Assembly: GCA_963794415.1 (NCBI GenBank)
Contig: CAWCDI010000002.1
Coordinates: 656,212 to 720,211, forward strand
DNA length: 64,000 nucleotides
DNA from: CAVPTL01 sp963794415
GTDB lineage: Bacteria; Actinomycetota; Thermoleophilia; Gaiellales; JAICJC01
Direction of reading: 5' to 3'
Below, piece by piece: positions 42,643-53,645 of the stretch. Both the position numbers and the translations under genes were made by a program. The notes below the pieces were generated by a model. The model was not told where the DNA came from and did not search any database. It saw nothing but the letters and a program-made list of their open reading frames with translations. Within the stretch, counting starts at the first letter, position 1; the number at the start of each line of letters is the position of its first letter.

Positions 42643-43224
42643 ATGGCGATCGAGTCAGATACCCGGACCGATGCGCGCTCGAGCCGCATGCCGGCATCCG
42701 AGCGACGTGAGCTGATCATCAAGGCGGCCGTCATCGAGTTCGCCAACAAGGGCCTCCACGGCACCGCGACCGAGGACATCGCGCGGCGCGCGGGCATCAC
42801 CCAGCCGTACGTGTTTCGCCTGTTCGGCACCAAGAAAGCGCTCTTCATCGCCGTGGTCGAGCACTGCTTCGACACGCTGATGGAGCGGTTCCAGGCGGCC
42901 ATCGCCGGCATCGAGCCGGGGGATGGCAAGGCGATGTTCGACGCCATGGGTGAGTCCTACGCCGCGATGGTGCAGAACCGTACCGAGCTCCTGATGCAGA
43001 TGCAGGCCTACGCGGCCTGCGCCGACGACGACGTCCGCGCCGTCGTCCAGCGCCGCTACGGCGAGCTCTACCGGTGGGTCGAGGACGTCACCGGCGGCGA
43101 CGATCTGGCCCTGCACTCGTTCTTCTCCACCGGCATGTTGATGAACGTCGCCACGGCGATCGACCTCATGAGCGTGGCCGAGCCGTGGGTGGCCAACTGC
43201 TTTGCGTCGCCGGACTCTCGATGA
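42643..43224 (+). CDS. TetR-family regulator of the adjacent exporter
   Basis: A 193-residue protein. IIKAAVIEFANKGLHGTATE and ARRAGITQPYVFRLFGTKKA form the TetR DNA-binding domain; the C-terminal part is a ligand-binding helical bundle. ATG 42643 matches the promoter position; longer frames enter the promoter. It precedes a DHA2-type exporter by 53 bp and shares an operator-like motif with it, so drug-responsive control of the exporter is likely. Confidence 0.9.
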   Translation: MAIESDTRTDARSSRMPASERRELIIKAAVIEFANKGLHGTATEDIARRAGITQPYVFRLFGTKKALFIAVVEHCFDTLMERFQAAIAGIEPGDGKAMFDAMGESYAAMVQNRTELLMQMQAYAACADDDVRAVVQRRYGELYRWVEDVTGGDDLALHSFFSTGMLMNVATAIDLMSVAEPWVANCFASPDSR

Positions 43225-43248
43225 CCCCTTTTTTTGCCCAACCAAGTT

Positions 43249-43261
43249 AGTTACTGCTTAC
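43249..43261 (+). promoter_or_regulatory. operator-like motif before the DHA2 exporter
   Basis: AGTTACTGCTTAC matches AGTGACTGCTAAC at 42621-42633 in 11 of 13 positions. It lies upstream of the Shine-Dalgarno (GGAGGGA) and ATG 43278. Common control by the TetR protein is inferred. Confidence 0.55.
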
Positions 43262-43277
43262 AAGATAGGAGGGAACG

Positions 43278-44693
43278 ATGACACAGAAGACACAGGCAAT
43301 CTGGACGTTCGTGATCGTGTCGCTGGCGCTCTTCATGACCACGCTGGACAACCTGGTCGTGACCACGGCGCTGCCGACCATCCAGCGCGACCTCCACGCG
43401 ACGGTGTCGCAGCTCGAGTGGACGGTCAACGCCTACACGCTCACCTTCGCGGTGCTCCTCATGACCGGCGCGGCGCTGGGCGACCGGTTCGGCCGCAAGC
43501 GCATGTTCCTGATCGGGCTTGCGATCTTCACGGTGGGCTCCGCCGCGGCTGCGCTGGCGCCGTCCATCGATGCGCTCATCGCGGCGCGGGCGCTGCAGGG
43601 CGCGGGCGGCGCGATCGTCACCCCGCTCACGCTCACCATCCTCTCGACGGCGGTGCCGGCCGAGCGGCGCGGCATGGCGCTGGGCGCCTGGGGCGGCATC
43701 TCCGGCCTCGGCGTCGCGCTCGGGCCGCTCATCGGCGGAGCCATCGTCCAGGGCCTCTCATGGCAGTGGATCTTCTGGGTGAACGTGCCCATCGGGCTGC
43801 TCGCCGTGCCGCTCGGATACCAGTTCCTGCGCGAGAGCTACGGGCCGTCGAAGGCGCTCGACCTGCCCGGCGTGGGCTTGCTCACGGCAGGCATGTTCGG
43901 CATCGTGTTCGGCCTGGTGCGGGGCAACTCGACCGGCTGGACCAGCCCCCAGATCGTCGTCTCGCTCGTGGCGGGCGCGATCCTGGTCGCGGCGTTCGTG
44001 GCGTGGGAGCTTCGCGCGAAGGAGCCGATGCTCCCGATGGGCTTCTTCAAGAGCCGTGCGTTCTCGGCCGCGAACTTCTCGTCGCTGATGATGTTCTTCG
44101 GGATGTTCGGATCGATCTTCCTGCTCACCCAGTACCTCCAGAACGTGCAGGGTTACTCGGCCCTGAGCGCCGGCGTGCACATGCTGGCGTGGACGGGCGT
44201 GCCGATGATCGTCTCGCCCATCGCCGGCGTGCTCTCCGACCGCATCGGCGGTCGCCCGCTGATCGCGGCGGGGCTCGCGCTCCAGGCGATCGCGCTGGGC
44301 TGGCTCGCGTTCGTGCTCGAGCCCACCCTGGCCTACAGCGGGATGGTGATCCCGTTCGTGCTGGCGGGCCTGGGGATGTCGCTCTTCTTCGCGCCGATGG
44401 CGTCGGTGGTGCTCGGCTCGGTCGGGCGAAGCCACGCGGGCCAGGCGTCGGGGGCAAACAACGCCATCCGCGAGCTGGGCGGCGTGTTCGGGGTGGCGGT
44501 GCTGGCGTCGATCTTCACCCACGCGGGTGGCTACGGATCGGCCCAGCTCTTCACCGACGGCATCACTCCCGCGCTCTGGGTGGGAGCCGCCTTCGTGGCG
44601 ATCGGAGCACTGGCAGCGACCCTCATCCCCGGCAAGCAGACGGCCGCGGAAGAGGCGTCCGACTCAGGGCCGGTACCGATCGGCGCCGCCTGA
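43278..44693 (+). CDS. DHA2-family (EmrB/QacA-type) multidrug exporter
   Basis: A 471-residue, fourteen-helix MFS exporter: FMTTLDNLVVTTALPTIQRD and WTVNAYTLTFAVLLMTGAAL, then GDRFGRKRMF (motif A) and GAWGGISGLGVALGPLIGGA (motif C), are characteristic. It has a good Shine-Dalgarno and so differs from the many leaderless genes around it. It probably expels a toxic compound in exchange for protons, under TetR control. Confidence 0.92.
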   Translation: MTQKTQAIWTFVIVSLALFMTTLDNLVVTTALPTIQRDLHATVSQLEWTVNAYTLTFAVLLMTGAALGDRFGRKRMFLIGLAIFTVGSAAAALAPSIDALIAARALQGAGGAIVTPLTLTILSTAVPAERRGMALGAWGGISGLGVALGPLIGGAIVQGLSWQWIFWVNVPIGLLAVPLGYQFLRESYGPSKALDLPGVGLLTAGMFGIVFGLVRGNSTGWTSPQIVVSLVAGAILVAAFVAWELRAKEPMLPMGFFKSRAFSAANFSSLMMFFGMFGSIFLLTQYLQNVQGYSALSAGVHMLAWTGVPMIVSPIAGVLSDRIGGRPLIAAGLALQAIALGWLAFVLEPTLAYSGMVIPFVLAGLGMSLFFAPMASVVLGSVGRSHAGQASGANNAIRELGGVFGVAVLASIFTHAGGYGSAQLFTDGITPALWVGAAFVAIGALAATLIPGKQTAAEEASDSGPVPIGAA

Positions 44694-44700
44694 GGCCGGC

Positions 44701-44738
44701 GGGGTGGATAACGGTGCCCAGGCGCCGTTATTCACCCC
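44701..44738. repeat. GGTGCC hairpin repeat, copy C
   Basis: Left arm 44701-44718 (GGGGTGGATAACGGTGCC) pairs with 44721-44738 (GGCGCCGTTATTCACCCC) at 16 of 18 positions. It lies just after the exporter stop and before ftsH, where it could terminate transcription. Confidence 0.75.
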
Positions 44739-44754
44739 CACTACACTTCTCCCC

Positions 44755-46737
<1,983 letters not shown>

Positions 46738-46738
46738 G

Positions 46739-47491
46739 GTGCTCCGGCTCGACGGGCATGAGGCGGCGCCCGGCGAGATCGTCCGCGGCTGCGTGGAAGG
46801 CGGCGCCGAGGCGGTGCGGCTGCTGCGCGTGGAGACGTCGCCGCCCGGGCCGGTCATGACGCTGATCGATCGCGCTGCCCCCGACGCCGCGGGTGCGTTC
46901 GAGCTGACCGTGCCGGAGGTGACTGCGCCGACGTTTCACACCCGCAGCTGCGCCATCAGCTACGTGGTGCGGGCCGGCGGTGACCGGCGGAGGGCGACCG
47001 ATCCCGTGGCCGACGTGGTGGTGCGCGGACGCCTCGACCACGTATCGCTGGGGGAGTCGGTGCCCACGCACGACCGGATGATCGCGCGGTTCGATGCGCG
47101 GCACTTCCATCTGGAGCTGGTCGAGGCCGACATGCAGGGCGGCGGCCGGATCTCGGGGCGTGTGCACCTCGACCGGGGCGATCCCCCGCCCATGGTGACG
47201 GCGAGCGTGCGATGCGACGAGGTGTGGCGGGTCGATCGCGTCGTGCGGAACCTGCGCCGGCCGCTGCTCTGGCAGTCCGAGGAGCTGTGGCGCGACGGGC
47301 GCGAGCTGGAGTGGCCGGACGATCAGCGCTGGCTGGCGTTTGCAATCGACCTGCCCAAGCACCTGCCGCCGGCGACGGAGGGCCGCTCGATGGCGTGGCG
47401 CTACGAGGTGGAGGTGTCACGCCCTACGCGCCTTGCGATGCATGAGCGCGCGGTGATAACCCCGATCGGCTACGAGCTGCACGGGGCGTGA
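46739..47491 (+). CDS. uncharacterised protein coupled to ftsH
   Basis: A 250-residue protein starting at GTG 46739, one base after the ftsH stop. It lacks a signal peptide or membrane segment. The pattern (HEAAPGEIVRGCVEGGAEAV, AGAFELTVPEVTAPTFHTRS, CAISYVVRAG) looks like a two-part beta-sandwich, faintly arrestin-like, as in Spo0M-type proteins; this is a weak guess. Operon position suggests a role with FtsH, perhaps in membrane stress. The stop is inside repeat copy D. Confidence 0.65.
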   Translation: MLRLDGHEAAPGEIVRGCVEGGAEAVRLLRVETSPPGPVMTLIDRAAPDAAGAFELTVPEVTAPTFHTRSCAISYVVRAGGDRRRATDPVADVVVRGRLDHVSLGESVPTHDRMIARFDARHFHLELVEADMQGGGRISGRVHLDRGDPPPMVTASVRCDEVWRVDRVVRNLRRPLLWQSEELWRDGRELEWPDDQRWLAFAIDLPKHLPPATEGRSMAWRYEVEVSRPTRLAMHERAVITPIGYELHGA

Positions 47492-47520
47492 ATCGCCGGT
47501 GCCAGGCACCGGCTATTCAC
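47488..47520. repeat. GGTGCC hairpin repeat, copy D
   Basis: GTGAATCGCCGGTGCC (47488-47503) pairs with GGCACCGGCTATTCAC (47505-47520) at 15 of 16 positions around a single A. The TGA of the preceding gene is formed by the GTGAAT arm. It lies between convergent genes. Confidence 0.8.
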
Positions 47521-47554
47521 CTCCGCTCAGCGGCAACCCCGCAGGGCCGGCGAC

Positions 47555-49429
47555 TCAGAGGTAGCGGTCGAACCACTCCCGCTGGCGGCGCGCGCCGTCC
47601 AGCTGGTGCTCGAGCTCGGTCCACCCGTGGCCCTCCCGCGGGTAGATGACGAGCTCCGTCGGCACGCCCTCCGCCGCCAGCGCGTTGTAGAGCTCTTGCC
47701 CCTGGGCCAGCGGCACGCACAGATCGTCCTCGCCGTGCATCACCAGCGTCGGCGTGGTGATCGTCCGCGCGTGCACCACCGGCGAGCGGCGGTGGTAGAT
47801 CCCGTCGGGGGCATACGGATCCTCGTCCTGGAAGATCTCGTCGAACCGCGCGATGTTGCTCGTGTTGTGAAACGACAGCCAGTCGGTGACCGCAGCCATC
47901 GGGATCGACGCCTTGAAGCGCCCGGTCTGCGTGATCGCCCACGCCGCCATGAACCCGCCGTAGCTCCCGCCCGTGATCCCGAGCCGCTCGGCGTCGGCCA
48001 CGCCGCGCTCGACCATCGCATCGACGCCGGCCAGGATGTCGCCGAGGTCGCCGCCGCCCATGTCGCCCACGTTGGCCCGCGTGAAGTCGAGTCCGCGCCC
48101 GATGCTCCCGCGCGGGTTGGGCAGAAGCAGTGCATACCCGCCCATGCTGGGCCAGAGCCACGTCTGCCGCGGGTAGGCCGGGCCCCAGGCCCCCGCCGGC
48201 CCGCCGTGCACGTTCACGATGAGCGGCAGCGGGCCGGTCGCGCCCGCCGGCGTGATCAGGTACCCCTCGATCTCCTCGCCGTCGGGCGCGTGCCAGGTCA
48301 CCTTCTCGCGCCTCGGCAGGGCGATCGACTCCGCGCCGGCGTTCAGGCGCGAGAGGCTGGTCCAGCCGTTCGCCGGATCTGCCAGCGCCAGCGCGCGGAG
48401 CTCGGGGACGTCGTCCCAGGATGAGTGCGACGCCACCAGCGTCGAGCGGTCGGGAGAGAGCACCGCCAGCGGGAACTCGTACTCGCCCAGCTCTGCATAT
48501 CCCGACCAGAGCGTCGTGATCGTGCCATCGAGCGTCACGGTCGCCACAGCGTTATCGAGATGCGAGACGCCGGCGCAGAGCAGCGTCCCGGCATCCGCCC
48601 AGCTCACCTCGGCGGCATCGAAGCCGGGATCCAGCCGGTGAAGGACGCCCGCCGCGTCAACCACCCTCAGCGCGCCGTAGAGCACCCCGCGATCCGAGGC
48701 CAGCGACTCCACCAGCGCGATCGCTCCGGACTCTGGCTCCAGGGCGATCGATGCAGCCTGCAGCTCGGGCGTGTACACGGTCGTGACCGCGTCGCCTCTG
48801 GCCCGCACGACCTCGGCGTCATACCAGCCGTTCTCGGACGGGTCGCGCGACACGAGCGCCGCAATCTCGTCTCCGTGCCAGTCGAACTCCCACACGTTCC
48901 AGCCGTCGAGCTCCACGCGCCTGGTCGCGCCGGTCTCCACGTCGATCACCGAGAGCCGCCGCCAGTGAAGCGCGGGGCGCACCACCTGCGGATCCTCCTT
49001 CGCATCGCCGATGGTGGTGGCAGAGTCCGAGCCGGCCTTGTCGGAGCCGACATCCGCGGCCAGGGCCATCAGGCGCGTGCCGTCTGCCGACCAGCGCACG
49101 TCCTCCACCGAGCCCAGAACCTCGCCGATGCGCGAGATGGAGCCGTCGGCGGCCAGCAGGTGCACGGCGCCGACCTTGGCCTTGTCGCGGTCGGAGATGA
49201 ACGCAAGCGTGCGGCCGTCGGGCGACCACGCCGGCCGGCGATCGCTGCGCGGCCCGTCGGTCATGCGCTGCGCTCCCGAGCCGTCGGCGGCAGCGACCCA
49301 GATCCGCGCCGCTCTCCCCACCTCGGGCTGCGTGAACGCCTCCTCCACGGTGAAGGCGACCCGCGTGCCGTCGGGCGCGAAGGCGGGCTGGCACGGGTGG
49401 AGCAGTTGGAGCACGCGTTCGAGGCTCAT
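47555..49429 (-). CDS. S9-family prolyl oligopeptidase/acylaminoacyl peptidase
   Basis: A 624-residue cytosolic protein. The first two thirds are beta-propeller/TolB-like repeats (RRPAWSPDGRTLAFISDRDK, EDVRWSADGTRLMALAAD). The C-terminal alpha/beta hydrolase has the nucleophile GITGGSYGGFMAAWA, MHGEDDLCVPLAQG (Asp) and PREGHGW (His). It cleaves short or N-blocked peptides. Start ATG 49429, with CAATCT seven bases upstream. Divergent from a tiny membrane-protein gene. Confidence 0.92.
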   Translation of the reverse strand: MSLERVLQLLHPCQPAFAPDGTRVAFTVEEAFTQPEVGRAARIWVAAADGSGAQRMTDGPRSDRRPAWSPDGRTLAFISDRDKAKVGAVHLLAADGSISRIGEVLGSVEDVRWSADGTRLMALAADVGSDKAGSDSATTIGDAKEDPQVVRPALHWRRLSVIDVETGATRRVELDGWNVWEFDWHGDEIAALVSRDPSENGWYDAEVVRARGDAVTTVYTPELQAASIALEPESGAIALVESLASDRGVLYGALRVVDAAGVLHRLDPGFDAAEVSWADAGTLLCAGVSHLDNAVATVTLDGTITTLWSGYAELGEYEFPLAVLSPDRSTLVASHSSWDDVPELRALALADPANGWTSLSRLNAGAESIALPRREKVTWHAPDGEEIEGYLITPAGATGPLPLIVNVHGGPAGAWGPAYPRQTWLWPSMGGYALLLPNPRGSIGRGLDFTRANVGDMGGGDLGDILAGVDAMVERGVADAERLGITGGSYGGFMAAWAITQTGRFKASIPMAAVTDWLSFHNTSNIARFDEIFQDEDPYAPDGIYHRRSPVVHARTITTPTLVMHGEDDLCVPLAQGQELYNALAAEGVPTELVIYPREGHGWTELEHQLDGARRQREWFDRYL

Positions 49430-49472
49430 GCTGCTCAGATTGTGTCACGCCCAAACCGCGTACGCTGGGAAC

Positions 49473-49652
49473 GTGACGCCCGAGCAAAAACGCCATCGCC
49501 TGCTGGTGTGCGCCATCTTCCTGAGCGGGGTCGCGATCGGGCTGGTGGCAGACGCCTTCCTGTCGTCCAACCCGACCGTGGCGCTGGGCGAGGCCGTGCT
49601 CGCGTGCCTCTGCCTCGCGTTTGCGTGGATGGCTGTGCGCAAGCGCGGGTAG
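49473..49652 (+). CDS. 59-residue two-helix membrane protein
   Basis: Starts at GTG 49473 with TACGCT (49461-49466) six bases upstream, which strongly supports a leaderless gene. Two hydrophobic segments (LLVCAIFLSGVAIGLVADAF and VALGEAVLACLCLAFAWMAV) and a basic end (RKRG) make it a small integral membrane protein. No family is recognised. It converges with an MFS gene, whose stop is 4 bp away. Confidence 0.65.
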   Translation: MTPEQKRHRLLVCAIFLSGVAIGLVADAFLSSNPTVALGEAVLACLCLAFAWMAVRKRG

Positions 49653-49656
49653 CCGG

Positions 49657-50874
49657 TCAATCGGGTGCGCGGTACCGCCAGAGCGCGGGCATCGCGACCG
49701 CCGTCAGCGCCACGCCAACGATGCAGCCGAGGCCGCCCGACACCAGCGAGAACCGCACGGACGTGAGCCCTGCCACGGCGCCCGACTCGACGTTTCCGAG
49801 GAGCGGCCCGGTGGAGTAGCTCACCTGCTCGATGCCGGCCATCCGCCCCCGCAGCTCATCGGGGATCGACTGGTTCCACATCGTGGTGCGAAAGAGCCCC
49901 GAGATCATGTCGGCGCCGCCCGCGAACGCCAGCGCCACCAGCCCGATCCAGAGCTCGTGCGACAGCCCGAAGGCCGTGATCCCCACGCCCCAGAGCATCG
50001 CTGCGATGCACACCGCCACGCCGTGGCGCTTCACGTCGGCCGTCCAGCCGCTGGTGGCCGAGATGATGAGCGAGCCCGCCGCCGGCGCCGCGTAGAGCAG
50101 GCCCAGCACCTTGGCGCCGCCCAGCTGGGACGCCGCGGCCGGGAAGAGCGCGTCGGGGATGCCGAAGAACATCGCGACGATGTCCACCACGTAGGTGCCG
50201 AGGATCTCGGGCCGGCTGCGCGCGTACCGGAACCCCTCCTTGATGCGCCGAAACGACGGTGCCGCGGCCTCGGCGGCCGGGGGCACGGCCTTCATCATCG
50301 CAAGCGCCACAAGCGAGACCATGAAGGTGACCAGGTCGAACCCGTAGGTGGATCCCAGGCCGATGCTCGCGATGAGGATGCCGCCGAGCGCCGGGCCGAT
50401 CAGCCCGCCGGCCGTCACCCGAAAGGCCGTGAGCGCTGCCGCCGCCGGCACCTCGGGCCGCGTCACCAGGCGCGGCACGAGCGCATCCAGCGACGGCCGC
50501 TGCAGCCCGTCGAGCGCCGCCGCGAGCCCGGCCACGACGAAGAGGATCCACACCTGCTTCAGCTCCGTGTTCACGAGGAGGACCGCCGAGAGCAGCGCGA
50601 AGGCGAGCTCGCAGAGCAGCACCATGCGGCGCCGGTCGAACGCGTCGGCCAGCGCGCCGCCGATCAGCGCAGAGGTGAGCAGCGGCACCAGCTCGACGGC
50701 GCCCAGCAGGCCCACCACCAGCGAGGAGTGCGTCAGCTGGTATGCCTGGTAGGGGATTGCGACGTAGGTGACCGCCGACCCCAGGTAGGTCACGCTCTGG
50801 CCGATGAAGAGCAGGCGGAAGTCGCGATGCCTCCGCACAGGCCCGAAGTCGATGGACACGCGCTTGAGGCTCAC
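49657..50874 (-). CDS. MFS_3-type (enterobactin-exporter-like) transporter
   Basis: A 405-residue, twelve-helix transporter (FRLLFIGQSVTYLGSAVTYV, GALADAFDRRRMVLL, ISGLFRTTMWNQSIPDELRG) of the MFS_3/EntS group. GTG 50874 has TATGCT (50886-50881) six bases upstream. Substrate unknown; the group exports macrolides or siderophores. Confidence 0.88.
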   Translation of the reverse strand: MSLKRVSIDFGPVRRHRDFRLLFIGQSVTYLGSAVTYVAIPYQAYQLTHSSLVVGLLGAVELVPLLTSALIGGALADAFDRRRMVLLCELAFALLSAVLLVNTELKQVWILFVVAGLAAALDGLQRPSLDALVPRLVTRPEVPAAAALTAFRVTAGGLIGPALGGILIASIGLGSTYGFDLVTFMVSLVALAMMKAVPPAAEAAAPSFRRIKEGFRYARSRPEILGTYVVDIVAMFFGIPDALFPAAASQLGGAKVLGLLYAAPAAGSLIISATSGWTADVKRHGVAVCIAAMLWGVGITAFGLSHELWIGLVALAFAGGADMISGLFRTTMWNQSIPDELRGRMAGIEQVSYSTGPLLGNVESGAVAGLTSVRFSLVSGGLGCIVGVALTAVAMPALWRYRAPD

Positions 50875-50902
50875 GCGCCGAGCATAGTGCTCTCAGCCGC
50901 GC

Positions 50903-51817
50903 TCAGTGCGTGTCGTAGCAGCTGTCGCCGGGGACCGTGAACGATTGCTGCTCGGCGTTCTTCTGCTTGTCCACGCTCTTGCTGTACGGGCCGGGCGCCG
51001 GGCCTGTCCACGAGAGGATCGGCGTCACGCCGGGGCCCATCACCGTGGCGCGGTACTCGTCGCCGGCGGCAGGCTGGGTGCGGTTGTACTCAGGGTACAT
51101 GCCCATGCAGAACGCGCCGGTGGGGCGGTGCAGGAGGCCCGAGTTGAACCGGTACCAGCCCTCGCCCCAGGCCGGGTCGTGCACGTCGACGTAGAGGTTT
51201 CGGCCGTAGCTGTCGAGCGGGTTTCCCACGCTCGTTGACGAGAACCCGTAGACGCCCTCGTCGCGATAGTGCAGGTAGCCGAAGATGTGATCGAAACGTC
51301 CGTTGTAGATCCAGTCGGTGTCAACCTCGAGCTGCGGCAGATCGCCGCTCCAGTGCGAGAGCTGGAACTCGGGCTCGTCCTGCGCGGCGGTGGGCGTCCA
51401 GCCTCCGTCGGGGAGCGCGCGGCGCCACTTCTGCAGCACCCAGTAGGAGCCGTCGGGAGCGTCGCAGCCGACGATCACGTGGGTGAGCGGCGGGCCGGTG
51501 TAGGGGGTGCAGGCGTTCACGGCGCGCTTCGAGAACCCCGCGCCGAGCGTGGTGCCCCAGCCGTCGGAGTAGTTCACCTTGAACCGCACCTGCGAGACCT
51601 CGGGGTCGGGCGTGTGCGCGTTGATCGCGTGCCATGCCAGCGTGTGGTGGATGGCTCCGGTGGCGTCCGCATAGGTGAACACGGCGATGCCGCCGGCGGT
51701 CACCTTGAGGTGGGGATGGCGGGCGTCCCGCGCCAGGATCTGGCTTGCCGAGGCCGATGCCGCGGCCGCGAGGAGCCCGGCGAGGGCGAGGTTGAGGACG
51801 ATCACGATGCGACGCAT
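50903..51817 (-). CDS. secreted protein of unknown function
   Basis: A 304-residue protein with a cleavable signal peptide (MRRIVIVLNLALAGLLAAAA then SASAS). The mature part is rich in Trp, Tyr and Gly (QVRFKVNYSDGWGTTLGAGF, YSKSVDKQKNAEQQSFTVPG), with four or more cysteines (ACTPYTGPP, VGCDAPDG, CMGMYPEY, SCYDTH) that may form disulfides. No family is recognised. It is exported, probably to the cell surface or medium. Divergent from the RTX-like protein gene. Confidence 0.7.
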   Translation of the reverse strand: MRRIVIVLNLALAGLLAAAASASASQILARDARHPHLKVTAGGIAVFTYADATGAIHHTLAWHAINAHTPDPEVSQVRFKVNYSDGWGTTLGAGFSKRAVNACTPYTGPPLTHVIVGCDAPDGSYWVLQKWRRALPDGGWTPTAAQDEPEFQLSHWSGDLPQLEVDTDWIYNGRFDHIFGYLHYRDEGVYGFSSTSVGNPLDSYGRNLYVDVHDPAWGEGWYRFNSGLLHRPTGAFCMGMYPEYNRTQPAAGDEYRATVMGPGVTPILSWTGPAPGPYSKSVDKQKNAEQQSFTVPGDSCYDTH

Positions 51818-51898
51818 TCCCGAGTAGTCGGCAGCGCGCGCGGAACGCTGTAACCCTTTTGACACACAAGGACTTGACTTGACCCCTACTCTTGAAGA

Positions 51899-52861
51899 GT
51901 GAAGCCAATCATCGCCGCAGTTCTGCTGTTCGCGGCGTGCACCCTGGCAGCGGGTGCTCCATCGGCCAGGGCAGCGAGCGCGTGCAGCTACGACAGCTCG
52001 ACCGGCACCGCCGGCATCAACCTGGTGCCCGGCTCGGCCACGCCGCTGCGCATTGAGGTGGGCGCGGGCGGGAAGATCGACGTCGGCGGCTCGGAGTGCG
52101 GCGCCGCCACCGTCACCAACACGCAGCGGGTGCTGGTGCTCGGCACCGACGCGCCCGACACGTTCGACATCTCGCTCGCGGGCGGGCCGTTCACGGGCAT
52201 CGCATTCACCGTCAACCTGGCCGCGGGGCACGACCAGGTGCGCGTATTCGGCACCACGGGGAACGATCACATCGTCGTCGGCGCGCCCGGCATCGATCTC
52301 GACCCGGACACGAGCCGCGGCCCCGACGTGACGCTCGTGAGCGTCGAGTCGATCCTGGTCAACGGCCTTGCGGGTGCGGACGAGATCTCGGGCCAGGGCG
52401 GCACGGCCGACGGCGCGCCCGACTCGATCCCGCTCACGCTCACCGGCGCGGGCGGGAACGACACGCTCACCGGCGGCGCAGGCAACGACACCATCTCGGG
52501 CAACGACAACGACGACGTGCTCGACGGCAAGGGCGGGAACGACCTGCTCTTCGGCAACAAGGGGTCCGACGTGATCCGCGGCGGCGCCGGCTTCGATGCG
52601 ACCTTCTACAGCGGGATGCCCGTGCCGGTGGTGGTCACCGAGGACGGCAAGGCCAACGACGGCGCGCCGTCGCGCGACGAGCACGACAACGTCTCGGCCG
52701 ACGTCGAGAAGATCGTCGGCGGCGATGCGGGCGACCACATCACGGGCGGTCCGGGGCCCAACCAGCTGTTCGGCGGGCCCGGCAACGACTACCTGAACGG
52801 CGGCGGCGGCACCAACACCTGCATCGGCGGCAAGGGTGCCGACTACCTGGTGCACTGCTGA
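51899..52861 (+). CDS. secreted protein with RTX-like calcium-binding repeats
   Basis: A 320-residue protein with a signal peptide (AAVLLFAACTLAAGAPSARA). The second half has nonapeptide-like repeats (LTGAGGNDTLTGGAGNDTIS, LDGKGGNDLLFGNKGSDVIR, FGGPGNDYLNGGGG) that bind calcium in a beta-roll. Unlike type-I-secreted RTX toxins it has a Sec-type signal peptide. TACTCT (51887-51892) lies six bases before the GTG. A surface or matrix role is likely. Confidence 0.85.
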   Translation: MKPIIAAVLLFAACTLAAGAPSARAASACSYDSSTGTAGINLVPGSATPLRIEVGAGGKIDVGGSECGAATVTNTQRVLVLGTDAPDTFDISLAGGPFTGIAFTVNLAAGHDQVRVFGTTGNDHIVVGAPGIDLDPDTSRGPDVTLVSVESILVNGLAGADEISGQGGTADGAPDSIPLTLTGAGGNDTLTGGAGNDTISGNDNDDVLDGKGGNDLLFGNKGSDVIRGGAGFDATFYSGMPVPVVVTEDGKANDGAPSRDEHDNVSADVEKIVGGDAGDHITGGPGPNQLFGGPGNDYLNGGGGTNTCIGGKGADYLVHC

Positions 52862-52878
52862 GGCGGTAGCATCGGCGC

Positions 52879-53643
52879 GTGAGCGCGACCGAGGACGACA
52901 CAGCAGGCACGATCGACGTCTCGCGCGAGGGCGAGATCGCCCTGGTGCGCATCAACCGCCCGCGCAAGCTGAACGCGCTCTCATCGCACATCGAGACGGG
53001 GCTGATGGCCGCGTTCGAGACCGATGAGGTCACCTCCAGCAAGGCCGTGGTGATCACCGGCACCGAGCGCGCGTTCTCGGCCGGCGCCGACCTCTCGGAG
53101 CTGCCCAATCCCACCCCGGCGCAGGTGATGGAGTACTACCGCAGGAGCGGCAACATGCACGAGCGGTTCGCCGACCTGCCGCAGCCGACCGTGGCTGCGA
53201 TCTCGGGCTGGTGCCTGGGCGGCGGCTTCGAGCTCGCGCTCGCGGCCGACCTGCGCGTGGCGCACTCCGGCGCGACGTTCGGGCTGCCCGAGGTCGAGAT
53301 CGGCATCATCCCGAGCTCCGGCGGCACGCTTCGGCTGGTGCGCGCTGTGGGGCCGGCACGGGCCAAGGAGCTGATGCTCCTGCGCACGCGCCTGAGCGCC
53401 GCCGAGGCCCTCGGCCTGGGCCTGGTGACCGAGGTCGTCGAGGGCGCTGCGCTCGCTCGCGCCATGGAGATGGCCCGGCACGTGGCGCAGCTGCCGGCGC
53501 TGGCGGCCTCCATCGCCAAGATGTCGATCGACCGCGTGCCCGAGGCCGGCCGCGATGCGGCGCTCCTCATCGAGCGGCTCGCCTTCGCAGCGCTTGCGGC
53601 CACCGACGAGTCGGCGCAGAAGATCGAGCGCTGGAGCTCGTAG
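52879..53643 (+). CDS. enoyl-CoA hydratase/isomerase
   Basis: A 254-residue crotonase-fold protein: AFSAGADLSEL, GWCLGGGFELALAADLRVAH (first catalytic Glu) and GLPEVEIGIIPSSGG (second Glu). It hydrates 2-enoyl-CoA thioesters or isomerises the double bond. TAGCAT (52867-52872) is six bases before the GTG. It leads an operon with the flavoprotein fusion 2 bp downstream, which suggests both act on one acyl or amine degradation route. Confidence 0.9.
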   Translation: MSATEDDTAGTIDVSREGEIALVRINRPRKLNALSSHIETGLMAAFETDEVTSSKAVVITGTERAFSAGADLSELPNPTPAQVMEYYRRSGNMHERFADLPQPTVAAISGWCLGGGFELALAADLRVAHSGATFGLPEVEIGIIPSSGGTLRLVRAVGPARAKELMLLRTRLSAAEALGLGLVTEVVEGAALARAMEMARHVAQLPALAASIAKMSIDRVPEAGRDAALLIERLAFAALAATDESAQKIERWSS

Positions 53644-53645
53644 GC

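Noticed and set aside
43226..43237. T run (CCCCTTTTTTTG) after the tetR gene as a terminator
   Set aside because: No stable G+C-rich hairpin precedes it, and it is upstream of the exporter promoter region.
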